Notes: a model not told the origin generated them from the letters alone. 63,562 bases of DNA from Alphaproteobacteria bacterium (GCA_009920665.1 RFZL01000008.1:1-63562), one strand, 5' to 3'; counted from the stretch's first letter, positions 36,388 through 45,954 are shown. Made by a program: numbers and translations.

Positions 36388-36951
36388 ATGATTTCCAGAC
36401 TGCGACGCAAATTGCTCAAGAGTTCGGCAATGGTGTTGGTTTTGCCCGTCTGCACGTTCGTGTCGAATGCCCACTCAAGCCGTGACAACCCATTTTGGCC
36501 TCTCATTGACGTGTTGAGGTCAATCGGGAAACCTGTATGCGCAGAGGCAGCCGGAAGCTTGTCAGACAAGAACGCCGCGGACAAAAACTACAGCCTTCAT
36601 TTGCGTAATGCCGGTCTGAACTCTGAAGATGCAGGGCAAATCGGGCAGTCCATGAGGGAGGTCCATGCGCGGCATGACATCCGGCTCGACTCCTTCAGTG
36701 CGAGTTACAATGAAGGCCTTGGCAAAAAGGGGGTGGCGCATCTGCTCACCAATCTGCCTGATCATGTTGGGGAACTTGGTTTGGTCGGCTGCAATCTGGA
36801 TGATGCCAGTGCCAGTTTGATTGTTGATTTTATGTCGCGTAGCCAAAGCCTTCGGATGGTTTGCGTGGAAGATAACAATTTTTCGGTATCTGCAAAGGCC
36901 GACATCACCAAAGTCGGGGCAAAGCTGGATGGCTGTGTGACGATTGTCTGA
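36388..36951 (+). CDS. Putative secreted leucine-rich/RNI-like repeat protein
   Basis: A 187-residue protein of unknown function. Residues 1-30 resemble a signal peptide (basic start, then AMVLVLPVCTFVSNA). The remainder has roughly 28-residue repeats of the ribonuclease-inhibitor type: LHLRNAGLNSEDAGQIGQ, then SYNEGLGKKGVAHLL and GLVGCNLDDASASLIVDF. ATG at 36388 is preceded by GGAAG; a TTG 15 nt upstream is possible. Codon usage is less GC-rich than neighbours, which fits an island origin. Confidence 0.6.
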   Translation: MISRLRRKLLKSSAMVLVLPVCTFVSNAHSSRDNPFWPLIDVLRSIGKPVCAEAAGSLSDKNAADKNYSLHLRNAGLNSEDAGQIGQSMREVHARHDIRLDSFSASYNEGLGKKGVAHLLTNLPDHVGELGLVGCNLDDASASLIVDFMSRSQSLRMVCVEDNNFSVSAKADITKVGAKLDGCVTIV

Positions 36952-37146
36952 ATTGCCCGAATGGTCATGACCATCGGCAGGCGCATGAGATCGGCCAACC
37001 CGTCAGCCATGACAGCAGCCCTCCCCATCAGGCATCTTCTCCTCTCGCTTGACAAGCTGGAACCGCCGCGTGCCGATATCATCAGGATTGAAATCTCGAT
37101 TGAGACATGAGCCGCGCGCTATTTGCACAGACGCCCGCGACAAATC

Positions 37147-38811
37147 TCAGAGTTTCATCACGGTCGCTTCCAGAACCGACTCCCACGCCCCGGGTGCGGG
37201 TTGGCGGCAGAGCGTCATGTTCGGGTACCAGCCTGTTGTGTGACCCGCGAGACCCCACCGCCAGTCCGGTATGTAGGGCAGGAGAACGAAACTTCGCAGG
37301 CCCAGCGCGCCAGCAAGATGCGCTACGCTCGTGTCGACAGTCAGTATGGCATTCAGAGTGCTGCAAAGACCAGCCGTGTCGGCAAAGTCTTCAAGCTCCG
37401 GTGTCTCGACCTTAAGTGCCGGCGCCGCATCAATCAGCGCTCTTTCCTCGTCAGTGACATCCTTCTGCAGCGCTACATAATCAGGGCCCTGAGGAAGATG
37501 GTGAAGGAGGCGCTGTAGACCGATGCTACGATTATGGTCATTGACGTGGGTAGGACTGCCACGCCACACGAGGCCAATGGGCCTGGCACCGCCGGGGACA
37601 CACTGATCTGCCCATTTCGCCGCGGCTTCGGATGGCGCTGTCAGGTAGGTCCTGGAAACTGGCAACTCGGTCCAGCGCGAGGCTGTCAGATGCGCGAGGC
37701 TCATCAGCGAACATTGATATTCGCCGCGCACCCGTGTCGCCAGCCGCCCTGTCTGGTTGTTGGTGAACTCGATGAACTCGATGTCAGGGAAACTCGCGGC
37801 GAACAGGCCTTTAAGCCCGCGTTGGACGAGTACCGTGATTCGTGTCGCCGCCGGGTCGAGAAGACTGATGAAGCGCAACATCATGATGCTGTCGCCAAGC
37901 CCCTGTTCGGCATGAATGATCAGCCTCTTGCCGGCGAGTGAAGCAACGCCGTCCCAGGCTGGTTCGGGCCCGTTATACATGACCCTGATCTGACCCGGCA
38001 GGCGTAGCCGCCATTCCGCCGCCTCGAGGCCGGCCTTCACATCGCCTGCGAGGAAATGCGGCAGCGACTTCAGATATTGTGGCTCCGGATTGACCGGGGC
38101 CTTTGCTATCGCCCGATCGAACCAGGTCATTCCGCGATCCAGCGCATGGGAATGAACATGGCACAACCCGATATTGCACATTGTGGATATATGGTCGGGC
38201 CGCAGCCGATGCGCCCGTTCATAGTATGCCAACGCCTCTTCCGGCCTGGCATTGTCGCGGCAGATATTGCCGAGGTTGAAGATGGCATCGAAATGATCGG
38301 CGTCGAGCTCAAGAACACGCTCGAAACACTCACGCGCCGCGTTATGCTTCTTCAAGGCCCGGTTGGCAGTGCCAAGATAGAAGATGGCCGTGACGTTCGT
38401 CTCGTCCCGTTTCACCAGATTTCGAAAATAGCTTGCCGCCTGCTCCGCCATACCTGTCTTCAGACAGGATTCACCAAGCTTCTGGAGGGTGGGGAGATCA
38501 TCTGGTCGGCGTTTCAGTATCGCCCTGAATTGTGTTGCAGCTTTGTCAAAGTCGCCAGCCTGAAAATAGAGATTGGCAAGGTTGTGACGCGCCGAGTTCA
38601 GTCTGGGGTCAAGGCGGATCGCTTCACTGAGGTGGCGTTCCGCAAGGGCGAAGTCCCCTGTCGCGGCAAAGGCCGCACCGGCTAGATCGTGCAGGCCCGG
38701 CACCTTGCGGTGCTTCTTTATCAGCGGCATCACCGCCTTGATCACCAGGCTGAACTTGCCCTGTTGAAACAGTGCCAGCAACTGTGTGATGTCCGTCTGG
38801 TTCAACGCCAT
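37147..38811 (-). CDS. TPR protein with C-terminal heptosyltransferase-like domain
   Basis: A 554-residue protein. The first half (about 5-280) is a run of seven or so TPR units (HLSEAIRLDPRLNSARHNLA, FERVLELDADHFDAIFNLG). The second half (about 310-550) resembles GT9 glycosyltransferases, with HAEQGLGDSIMMLRF and a late TVDTSVAHLAGALG motif typical of this domain. It may glycosylate a surface or flagellar protein; the substrate is unknown. Start at 38811 by AGGTG upstream. Confidence 0.8.
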   Translation of the reverse strand: MALNQTDITQLLALFQQGKFSLVIKAVMPLIKKHRKVPGLHDLAGAAFAATGDFALAERHLSEAIRLDPRLNSARHNLANLYFQAGDFDKAATQFRAILKRRPDDLPTLQKLGESCLKTGMAEQAASYFRNLVKRDETNVTAIFYLGTANRALKKHNAARECFERVLELDADHFDAIFNLGNICRDNARPEEALAYYERAHRLRPDHISTMCNIGLCHVHSHALDRGMTWFDRAIAKAPVNPEPQYLKSLPHFLAGDVKAGLEAAEWRLRLPGQIRVMYNGPEPAWDGVASLAGKRLIIHAEQGLGDSIMMLRFISLLDPAATRITVLVQRGLKGLFAASFPDIEFIEFTNNQTGRLATRVRGEYQCSLMSLAHLTASRWTELPVSRTYLTAPSEAAAKWADQCVPGGARPIGLVWRGSPTHVNDHNRSIGLQRLLHHLPQGPDYVALQKDVTDEERALIDAAPALKVETPELEDFADTAGLCSTLNAILTVDTSVAHLAGALGLRSFVLLPYIPDWRWGLAGHTTGWYPNMTLCRQPAPGAWESVLEATVMKL

Positions 38812-39124
38812 GAAAGAGCACCTATGAGAATCTGCAATAACCTGTCTGACGGCAGGCGCACCGCCATGTCGCAAACTAGACGGTGCAGTGTCGGAAATCC
38901 AGTTGTGCGCCATCGGTCCCTCCAACATCGATTTGCCCAGTTCGGGCCGGCAATATTTCGCGGCACCCCGTCGAATCCGGCAGGCCACCATCCTGCGTGC
39001 GGGTGCAGGACCGAGTAAATTATTTCATTGCAGTGCAACTCCGGGCCGGACTCGGTCGTAACGTTACTGTAAAATTTCACAGGCAAGATTCTCCATTACA
39101 CATAACCCAAGAGGCATGATCATC
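38812..39124. promoter_or_regulatory. Divergent control region of the TPR/GT and 5'-nucleotidase genes
   Basis: This 313-bp spacer has no gene. Near the 5'-nucleotidase side it has a perfect palindrome GTAACGTTAC (39058-39067), an odd palindrome TTGCAGTGCAA (39028-39038) and a possible -10 TAAAAT (39070-39075) without a clear -35. An operator here is plausible but unproven. Confidence 0.4.
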
Positions 39125-40957
39125 ATGAAAACTCGCACAACCCCACGCAGTCTCGGCGGGTTGCTGCAACGCATTGGCGTTGCCGCGGCTGTCGTTGCGG
39201 CCTTTATGTCTAACGCGGCACTGGCCGGCGATCTGAAAATCCTGCATATCAATGACCACCATTCGCATCTGAAGCCGGATGGCCGGATGAGCCTTGATCT
39301 GGATGGCAAATCCACCCGCGTGCGGTCCGGTGGTATGCCCGCCGTCGTTGCCAAAATGAAACAGCTTGAGGAAGGCGCCGGCAACAATGTGCTGAAGCTT
39401 CACGCCGGCGACGCGGTGTCGGGATCACTGTTTTTCACGCTGTTCAAGGGTGAGGCGGACGCGGCGCTGATGAACGAGATCTGTTTCGATGCCTTTGCCC
39501 TTGGCAATCATGAATTCAATGAGGGTGATACCGGTCTGGCAAAGTTCCTCGATTTCCTGAAATCAGGTGACTGCCAGACGCCGGTTCTGGCCGCCAACAT
39601 CAAGCCGGAGGTCGGTGTCTCGGCACTGACGCCGACCAGCGCCACCGATTATATCCAGCCCTATACCGTCATGCAGATCGACGGCATGAAAGTCGGTATC
39701 ATAGGCATCGACATCGTCCGCAAGACCAAGCTGTCCTCCAGCCCGGATGAAACAACGATCTTCCTTGATGAAGCCGAAACGGCGCAGAAAATGGTCGATG
39801 AACTGACCGTATCGGGAATCGACCACATCATCCTGCTGACACATTATGGCTACAGGAACGAGCTTGAGCTCGCTGCCAAAATCGATGGTGTGGATGTGAT
39901 CATCGGTGGTGATTCGCATACCCTGCTTGGTGATTTTGACGATCTTGGCCTGAACGCCGCCGGCCCGTACCCGACAATTGTGACCGGTGCAGGTGGAAAG
40001 TCGGTCTGCGTTGCCACCGCCTGGCAGTACAGCCAGATTGTCGGCGAGCTGGATCTGTCCTTCAACGACGCTGGCGAGATCGAATCATGTAGCGGCACCC
40101 CGCATATGATGCTGGCGGACAGCTTCAAGCGCAAGAATGCCGATGGTGACCGGGTCGAGATCGAGGGTGCGGCGCGTGACGCTGTCTATGCGGCCATCAA
40201 GGCCGACCCGAAATTGTCGATTGTGACCGAGGATGCGGATGCCGCTACGCTTCTCGAGACTTTCAACGTCAAGGTCGAGGAGATGCGTGCGATCAAGATT
40301 GGCGAGGTTGCCGAAAACCTGTGCCTTGCCCGCATCCCGGGTGACGGCCGCTCGAAGATCTGTTCGCCCGAGGAAACCGCACGCAACGGGTCGGACATCT
40401 CGATGCTTGTCGCCCATGCCTTCCGCGAGATGGCGAAGACAAGCGACATCGCGATCCAGAATGGCGGCGGTGTGCGCACCGACATCGCCCGCGGCGACCT
40501 GACGATGGGCGATGCCTATAAGCTGCTTCCCTTCGCCAACACGCTTGTCGAGATGGACATGACCGGTGCCGAGATCAAAGCCGTTCTGGAAGAGGCGCTT
40601 GACTATGCCCTGCAACCTGACGGGTCGACTGGCGCCTATCCCTATGCCGCCGGGCTTCGCTGGCATGTGGATGCCACCAAGGGGCTTGGCGAGCGGCTGA
40701 GCAAGATGGAGTTCAAGGGACGTGATGACGCAGCATGGACCAAGCTGGAGATGAACCGGACCTATCGTTTGGTGACGAACGACTATATCGCCGGTGGCCG
40801 CGACGGGTACAGGAGCTTCAAGACGGTGAAGAATGATGGTCGCTATACCGATACCTATCTCGATTACGCGCAGTCATTCGTCGATTATGTAGAGGAGCGT
40901 GGCACTGTCGGCAAACTGCCGGCCTCCGAATATTCGACGCAGGAGATGGTCAAATAG
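39125..40957 (+). CDS. Periplasmic 5'-nucleotidase/UshA-NadN family
   Basis: A 610-residue metallophosphoesterase. A signal peptide (1 to about 29, cleavage after AALA) precedes the catalytic domain with INDHHSHL, GDAVSGS, GNHEFNEG and GGDSHT metal-site motifs. The C-terminal 5'-nucleotidase domain follows (NGGGVRTDIARGDL). It should release phosphate and nucleosides from extracellular nucleotides. ATG at 39125 is spaced 10 nt from AAGAGG; the ATG at 39116 is too close. A strong terminator follows. Confidence 0.9.
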   Translation: MKTRTTPRSLGGLLQRIGVAAAVVAAFMSNAALAGDLKILHINDHHSHLKPDGRMSLDLDGKSTRVRSGGMPAVVAKMKQLEEGAGNNVLKLHAGDAVSGSLFFTLFKGEADAALMNEICFDAFALGNHEFNEGDTGLAKFLDFLKSGDCQTPVLAANIKPEVGVSALTPTSATDYIQPYTVMQIDGMKVGIIGIDIVRKTKLSSSPDETTIFLDEAETAQKMVDELTVSGIDHIILLTHYGYRNELELAAKIDGVDVIIGGDSHTLLGDFDDLGLNAAGPYPTIVTGAGGKSVCVATAWQYSQIVGELDLSFNDAGEIESCSGTPHMMLADSFKRKNADGDRVEIEGAARDAVYAAIKADPKLSIVTEDADAATLLETFNVKVEEMRAIKIGEVAENLCLARIPGDGRSKICSPEETARNGSDISMLVAHAFREMAKTSDIAIQNGGGVRTDIARGDLTMGDAYKLLPFANTLVEMDMTGAEIKAVLEEALDYALQPDGSTGAYPYAAGLRWHVDATKGLGERLSKMEFKGRDDAAWTKLEMNRTYRLVTNDYIAGGRDGYRSFKTVKNDGRYTDTYLDYAQSFVDYVEERGTVGKLPASEYSTQEMVK

Positions 40958-40988
40958 ATCTGGAAGCGCAAGCAACCCAAAACCGGAG

Positions 40989-41014
40989 AGGGGCGCCGCA
41001 TGGCGCCCCTTTTT
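40989..41014 (+). terminator. Rho-independent terminator after the 5'-nucleotidase gene
   Basis: A perfect 9-bp stem AGGGGCGCC/GGCGCCCCT with a GCAT loop is followed by TTTTT, 31 bp after the stop. Little T-tract exists on the reverse side. Confidence 0.9.
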
Positions 41015-41043
41015 GTGGCATCATGCCGTGACGGCGGCCCCGG

Positions 41044-41472
41044 TCAGTCAACTTTCGCGGTGAGTCCGGCTGCCTTGATGCCGGCGATCGCGGCCGCCTC
41101 GTCATTGTCGGATGTGTCACCCGAAATGCCGACCACGCCAAGCAAGGCGCCGCCAGCGTCAAGGATCAGAACGCCGCCCGGCACCGGCACCATGTCGCCG
41201 CCGAACACGCCATTCACTGCCTGGATGAAATAGGCCTGCTGTTCGGCGCGGTTCATCAGCGCGCGTGTTCCCATGCCAAGGCCGATGGCGGCATTCGCCT
41301 TGCCATGCGCGATTTTCGCACGAAGCTGGCTGCAGCCATCCTCCGATGCCGCGGCGACAAGCGCCCCGCGGCTGTCAAGGATGATGACGCTGAGCGGTTT
41401 CAGCCCCATCTCGCGCCCTGTGGCGAGGGATGCATCGGTGATTGTCTGGGCCTGATGAAGTGTGATGGTCAT
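41044..41472 (-). CDS. HbpS/GlcG-like heme-binding-family protein
   Basis: A 142-residue cytosolic protein with the GlcG/HbpS fold: KPLSVIILDSRGALVA, a KANAAIGLGMGTRAL helix, PVPGGVLILDAGGALLGVVG and the acidic SDNDEAAAIAGIKA end. Family members bind heme or sit with glycolate and propanediol genes; no specific role is shown here. Confidence 0.85.
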   Translation of the reverse strand: MTITLHQAQTITDASLATGREMGLKPLSVIILDSRGALVAAASEDGCSQLRAKIAHGKANAAIGLGMGTRALMNRAEQQAYFIQAVNGVFGGDMVPVPGGVLILDAGGALLGVVGISGDTSDNDEAAAIAGIKAAGLTAKVD

Positions 41473-41659
41473 CTATAATCCTCCTGCAGTGCGCCAGCGA
41501 TAGCAGGGTCGGCATGGCACAACAATGTGAAACTTTTCGCTGCTAGGCCGCAGGCGACATATCCAGGCAGCGTGTGGCAACGAGGTAGGCCAAACTCTCT
41601 TGTCAAGGGCGGTGGCCCGATGGCACTCTCCACCCAATGTGGATTGACAAGGTATTATC

Positions 41660-42769
41660 ATGGTTCCCGCCAAATTTATCCCCCGTGCCGATCATGTCGG
41701 CAGCCTGCTGCGCCCGGACTCGGTAAAGGCCGCGCGCAAGCAACATTATGAGAATGGGGCGCTCTCCGCCGCCGAGCTGGCGAGTATCGAGGACGGGGCT
41801 ATCACCGATCTGGTCCGTATGCAGGAGGCGATCGGCATGCCTGTCGTCACCGATGGCGAGGCGCGTCGGTCATTCTGGCATTATGATTTCATGGGCGGGC
41901 TGACCGGGCTTGATCTCGAGGAACGCGATGAAGGGGTGCAATTTGCCGGCGTCAAGCTCCGCCCGATCTTTCCGGTGATCAACGGCACGCTCGACTTTCC
42001 GGATGACCATCCCATGCTTGATCACTTCAGCTACCTGTCCTCACAGGCAAGCCATCTGCCGAAAATCTCGATTCCGGGGCCAAGCTGCTGTCATTTCCGC
42101 ACCGCGATAGAGGATATCCGCCATGCCCCTTACCATGAGGATGTCGAGGCATTGATGGAGGATCTGGTTACCACCTATCGCAAGGCCGTGCGCGCATTCT
42201 ACGATGCAGGATGCCGCTATCTGCAGATGGACGACATATTTTTTGCCTATCTGTGCGACCCAAAACATCGCGCGGCCAAGGCCGATGCCGGTCAGGACCC
42301 GGACTGGCTGATCGAGAAGTATGCCTACATGATGCGCGAGAGTATCAAGGACAGGCCCGCCGACATGACCATTGGCATGCATATGTGCCGCGGCAATTTC
42401 ATGTCGACCCATGCCGCCGAGGGAAGCTATCACGCTGTTGCGGACGCGGTGTTCAACAAGACCGGCGTCGATGTCTTCTTCATGGAATATGACACTGAGC
42501 GTGCCGGCGATCTGGCGCCGCTTGGCGAGCTGAGCTCCGGCCAGCAACGGGTGATGCTCGGCTTCATCACCACCAAGACAGGCGAGCTTGAGACCATGGA
42601 CCATCTGAAACGACAGTTTGAGAAGGCGGCACAATTCGCCGATATGGACCAGCTAGGCATCGCCCCGCAATGCGGTTTCGCTTCTACCGAGGAAGGCAAC
42701 AGCATCACCGCTGACGATCAGGCGCGCAAACTGGAACTGGTCCTCGAATGCGCGGAAAGCCTTTGGTAG
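41660..42769 (+). CDS. MetE C-terminal-domain-like methyltransferase
   Basis: A 369-residue protein matching only the C-terminal catalytic barrel of cobalamin-independent methionine synthase. The zinc ligands are all present: His241 and Cys243 in GMHMCRGN, Glu276 in FFMEYDTE and Cys338 in APQCGFAS. The N-terminal folate-binding half of MetE is absent, so the methyl donor could differ from methyl-tetrahydrofolate. ATG follows AAGG. Confidence 0.85.
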   Translation: MVPAKFIPRADHVGSLLRPDSVKAARKQHYENGALSAAELASIEDGAITDLVRMQEAIGMPVVTDGEARRSFWHYDFMGGLTGLDLEERDEGVQFAGVKLRPIFPVINGTLDFPDDHPMLDHFSYLSSQASHLPKISIPGPSCCHFRTAIEDIRHAPYHEDVEALMEDLVTTYRKAVRAFYDAGCRYLQMDDIFFAYLCDPKHRAAKADAGQDPDWLIEKYAYMMRESIKDRPADMTIGMHMCRGNFMSTHAAEGSYHAVADAVFNKTGVDVFFMEYDTERAGDLAPLGELSSGQQRVMLGFITTKTGELETMDHLKRQFEKAAQFADMDQLGIAPQCGFASTEEGNSITADDQARKLELVLECAESLW

Positions 42770-42779
42770 CGCGGACGCC

Positions 42780-43709
42780 TCAGCTGCCAGTCTTATAGAT
42801 GCCGATGATTTCGGACAGCAGGTCGAGAGCCTCCTCGCGCGGGCGCTGAAAGGTGTTGCGCCCGATAATCGACCCGTTCGCGCCGCCATCGCGAAGGCCG
42901 CGGATTTCTTCCATCAGACCTTCACGGTCCTTGGCGGCGCCGCCGGAAAAGACGACGATGCGCCGCCCGGCAAAGGAGGCCTGCATGATATGGCGGGTCC
43001 GCTCGGCCAAAGTGGTGCGATCCACACCGACGGATTCATAGACCGCCCTCGCCGCGTCCTGTTCAAGATGATCGCTCGGCGGCTTCACCTTGATGATATG
43101 CGCACCAAGCAGGGCCGCCATATGGGCCGCATAGGCGGCGACATCAAGCGCCGTCTCACCGGGCTTGCTGAGCCCGCCACCGCGCGGATAGGACCACAAT
43201 ACCACCGCCAGGCCGAGCGCTTTTGCCTCGGCGGCCATGTCCTGGAACTGCCCGATCATGTCGAAGGCGGCATCGGAGCCGGGATAGATGGTAAAGCCGA
43301 CGGCACTGCAACCAAGGCGTAGCGCCTCGGCAACCGATCCGGTGATGGCCTGGCTTGGCGCATCGCCGCCACGCGCCAGTGAATTCGAGGAATTGATCTT
43401 CATGATGGTCGGGATCTGGCCGGCAAATTTGTCGGCGCCAGCCTCGATCATGCCGAGCGGCGCGGCATAGGCCGACAGGCCGGCATCGATCGCAAGCTGA
43501 TAATGGTAGTGCGGATCATAGGCATCCGGATTGACAGCGAAGCTTCGCGCCGGTCCATGCTCGAACCCCTGATCGACCGGCAGAATGACAAGCTTGCCAG
43601 TGCCGCCGAGCTTCCCCTGCATCAGGATGCGCGCCAGATTGGCTTTCACGCCGGGACTGTCGGCGCCGTAATTGTCCAGAATGGCTTTGACTTTACGGGT
43701 GATCTTCAT
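42780..43709 (-). CDS. Class I fructose-bisphosphate aldolase, DhnA/archaeal type
   Basis: A 309-residue Schiff-base aldolase. LVILPVDQGFEHGPARSF (near 38-55) and IIKVKPPSDHL (the catalytic Lys) are the family marks; GRNTFQRP closes the phosphate site. It would cleave fructose-1,6-bisphosphate in glycolysis or run the reverse in gluconeogenesis. ATG at 43709 follows AGGTAA; the frame is open 33 codons further upstream but without a ribosome-binding site. Confidence 0.9.
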   Translation of the reverse strand: MKITRKVKAILDNYGADSPGVKANLARILMQGKLGGTGKLVILPVDQGFEHGPARSFAVNPDAYDPHYHYQLAIDAGLSAYAAPLGMIEAGADKFAGQIPTIMKINSSNSLARGGDAPSQAITGSVAEALRLGCSAVGFTIYPGSDAAFDMIGQFQDMAAEAKALGLAVVLWSYPRGGGLSKPGETALDVAAYAAHMAALLGAHIIKVKPPSDHLEQDAARAVYESVGVDRTTLAERTRHIMQASFAGRRIVVFSGGAAKDREGLMEEIRGLRDGGANGSIIGRNTFQRPREEALDLLSEIIGIYKTGS

Positions 43710-43876
43710 CGGGGTTACCTCGCGGAAGATGGTCTCATGGGCATGAACCGGGAATGCGCCGACGTCCCCCGTTACCATAATATGGCCACCGTCGTCCGCC
43801 CCGATCATCTGAAAGATATAATCATCCCGGTGAAAAACACCACCGTAAAGATACCGCCATATTGACTTGTATCACG

Positions 43877-45172
43877 CTAGAATACCCGCAGGTAACGCCC
43901 GGTCTCGAAAGGTGTGACCTGGTGCCAGAAGAATTCCAGCTCGCGCTCGGCCTGCTGCATCCAGATCTCATATTGATCGGCCCCCAGGACCGTGGCCAGC
44001 CAGTCGGAGGCCCGCGCCTGCCTGATCGCCTCGTCAAGTTGCAGCGGGATTGGCGGTGCGGCCGTGTCGAGATAGGCATTGCCCTCGGTCATGGCTGACG
44101 GCTCCATCGCCGCCTCGATGCCGTCGAGACCGGCGGCGATATCGGACGCCAGCAGCAGATAGGGGTTGCAGTCGGCGCCGGCATCGCGCTTTTCGATACG
44201 TGTCGCGCTCTCGCTTCCCTCGATGACACGCAATGCGACGGTGCGGTTGTCATACCCCCAGCTGGCATTGGTCGGGCAGAAGGACAGGGGCTTGCGGCGG
44301 CGATAGCCATTCACGGTCATGGCACCGCAGATCGACATTTCAGCCATCCGATGCTGCAGGCCGGCAAGGAAATGCCGGCCGGCATCGCTGAGCCGTCCCT
44401 TGTCGGAACAGATGTTTCGCCCGTCGGACCAAAGCGAGTAATGAACATGGAAACCGTTGCCGCTCTCCTCGATGAAAGGTTTCGCCATGAAGCTGGCCCG
44501 CAAGCCGTGCCGCGCCGCCAGCTGTTTCACAAGCGACCGGAACATCACCACCCGGTCGGCTGCGATCAGGGCGGCATCGTGGCGGATATTGACCTCGACC
44601 TGGCCGGCCGCATATTCCGGGTTCGACTGTTCGATCGGTATTCCCATAGCACCGATCTGCTCGCGGATCGGCCCCAGGACCGGCTCCAGTTCCGCCGCCC
44701 GGTCGAGACCATAGCAATCATTGCCGCTGTCGCGTGGCAGGCCGGTCTGCGGGTCAAGAAGATAGAATTCCAGCTCGGTGCCGGCGCTGACATCAATACC
44801 CATGGCAGCGGCGCGATCCAGTTGCCGGACAAGTGCCTGACGGGGATCGATGGTCAGGGGTTCGTGATCCATGCTCTCGGCGCGGGCGAAACACAGCGCC
44901 ACGCCGGGTTCCCACGGGATGGCGACCGGCGCGTGCAGCGGGAAGATATGGCAATCGGGAAAGCCGTTCTCGAAACTGACCACCGGCGTGTCCCAGACAT
45001 CACAGGTCATATCCATGGTGAACAGCGACATCGCCAGCGCGTTGCCGGAATTGCAGATCCGGTCCCATTGTGCGGCCGGGATGCGCTTGCCGCGCATGAT
45101 CCCGTTCAGGTCACCGAGTCCGAGCACAACGGTATGTGTTCCCGGCGGTAATGAATGATCTGTCGCGGTCAC
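43877..45172 (-). CDS. Glutamine synthetase-family ligase (glutamate-amine ligase like)
   Basis: A 431-residue GS-fold ligase. It shows the N-terminal DLNGIMRGKRIP, the ATP/metal site GTELEFYLLDP, the GNGFHVHYSLW region and RIEKRDAGADCNPYLLLASD. It lacks the tyrosine adenylylation loop of GlnA and is closest to PuuA-type gamma-glutamyl-amine ligases. Substrate cannot be set from sequence. Confidence 0.87.
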   Translation of the reverse strand: MTATDHSLPPGTHTVVLGLGDLNGIMRGKRIPAAQWDRICNSGNALAMSLFTMDMTCDVWDTPVVSFENGFPDCHIFPLHAPVAIPWEPGVALCFARAESMDHEPLTIDPRQALVRQLDRAAAMGIDVSAGTELEFYLLDPQTGLPRDSGNDCYGLDRAAELEPVLGPIREQIGAMGIPIEQSNPEYAAGQVEVNIRHDAALIAADRVVMFRSLVKQLAARHGLRASFMAKPFIEESGNGFHVHYSLWSDGRNICSDKGRLSDAGRHFLAGLQHRMAEMSICGAMTVNGYRRRKPLSFCPTNASWGYDNRTVALRVIEGSESATRIEKRDAGADCNPYLLLASDIAAGLDGIEAAMEPSAMTEGNAYLDTAAPPIPLQLDEAIRQARASDWLATVLGADQYEIWMQQAERELEFFWHQVTPFETGRYLRVF

Positions 45173-45316
45173 GATGGCTGCGTTCCTTCCTGTGGCCGGA
45201 GAACGGCCCTATCGCGACCTTCCGGCAGCTCTTGCCAGCTTGTTGCGTGATGCAATCACACTGCCACCGGCAATGCAAGAATGCTGCCGCAGACCATGTG
45301 GCGACAGATGGCGGTC

Positions 45317-45643
45317 CTATAGATGGATATCGTGAAGGATGATGCCGCGGGATGGAACATTGATCGCGGGAATGCCGGCGCGCTCGTTCAGCTTTGCCTC
45401 GGCCTCACGGAACAGTGGCTGACAGGCGATGAAGGCCTGCTCATCGACATATTCCCACAGATTGCCGAGAATGAAGCTTCCTTCCTGGTTCCAGACCTGC
45501 GTTACCACCTGCCGCAGCGCGCCGGCCTCCTTGAAACGTGGCAGCATCTCGCCGATGATCTCCTGCCACATGCCTTCCGCCGCCATCATATCGCCCTTGG
45601 TGGCGAATTTGCTGGTTATGTAGCTCATCAGTTTGGGTTCCAT
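45317..45643 (-). CDS. Small dimeric alpha/beta-barrel-like protein
   Basis: A 108-residue protein of unknown function. The pattern of two alpha/beta halves and the phrase LGNLWEYVDEQAFIACQPLF suggest a ferredoxin-like ABM/NIPSNAP-type fold. I used ATG 45643 because GGAG lies 6 nt upstream; in-frame ATGs also occur at 45646 and 45655. It follows the GS-like gene's start region on the same strand. Confidence 0.65.
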   Translation of the reverse strand: MEPKLMSYITSKFATKGDMMAAEGMWQEIIGEMLPRFKEAGALRQVVTQVWNQEGSFILGNLWEYVDEQAFIACQPLFREAEAKLNERAGIPAINVPSRGIILHDIHL

Positions 45644-45954
45644 CATCCGCTCCATTGCTCATGACTGTTGTTCTGTTGCGATGGTGACACAGCCGGGCGC
45701 GGGACCGAAACCATTTAAGCATTTCCTCATACAAGGGGCGTCACGCCCCCTGCCTGGGAAGAATTTCCTCTATCCGGCCTGCCAGCGAAACCTGTTTTCG
45801 CCAGCATGCGCCGCTGCTGAAAAATCCGTGTATCGGCACCGGATATGGTGGATCGAATGCGTCATCGTCAACGAAACTGACAACCAGCTTTCAATTGCGA
45901 ACTAGGGTCCCGAACTAGGGTCCCGAATTATGGCCCGAAACAAAGGAGATACAG
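45644..45954. other. Spacer upstream of the peroxiredoxin gene
   Basis: The 311 bp between divergent genes contain no convincing gene. They hold a hairpin GGGGCG-TCA-CGCCCC (45735-45749) without a T-tract, a 13-bp tandem repeat (45898-45935) and a strong AAGGAG ribosome-binding site at 45943-45948 serving the peroxiredoxin. Confidence 0.55.
45898..45935. repeat. 13-bp tandem repeat, nearly three copies
   Basis: Two perfect copies of CGAACTAGGGTCC (45898-45910, 45911-45923) and a degenerate third, CGAATTATGGCC, lie 8 bp before the Shine-Dalgarno of the peroxiredoxin gene. Confidence 0.88.

Noticed and set aside
36961-37110. Forward 49-codon frame after the repeat-protein gene
   Set aside because: No ribosome-binding site, no recognisable family, and it may be part of a degraded gene; not supported as a CDS.
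41473-41659. SAM or cobalamin riboswitch upstream of the MetE-like gene
   Set aside because: I could not find the conserved core of any methionine-related riboswitch; the 187-bp leader shows only weak pairing.
43710-43808. N-terminal extension of the aldolase from ATG 43808
   Set aside because: The frame is open but lacks a ribosome-binding site, whereas ATG 43709 has AGGTAA and matches family length.
45735-45749. GGGGCG-TCA-CGCCCC hairpin as terminator
   Set aside because: No T-tract follows on either strand and it is not placed at a gene end.
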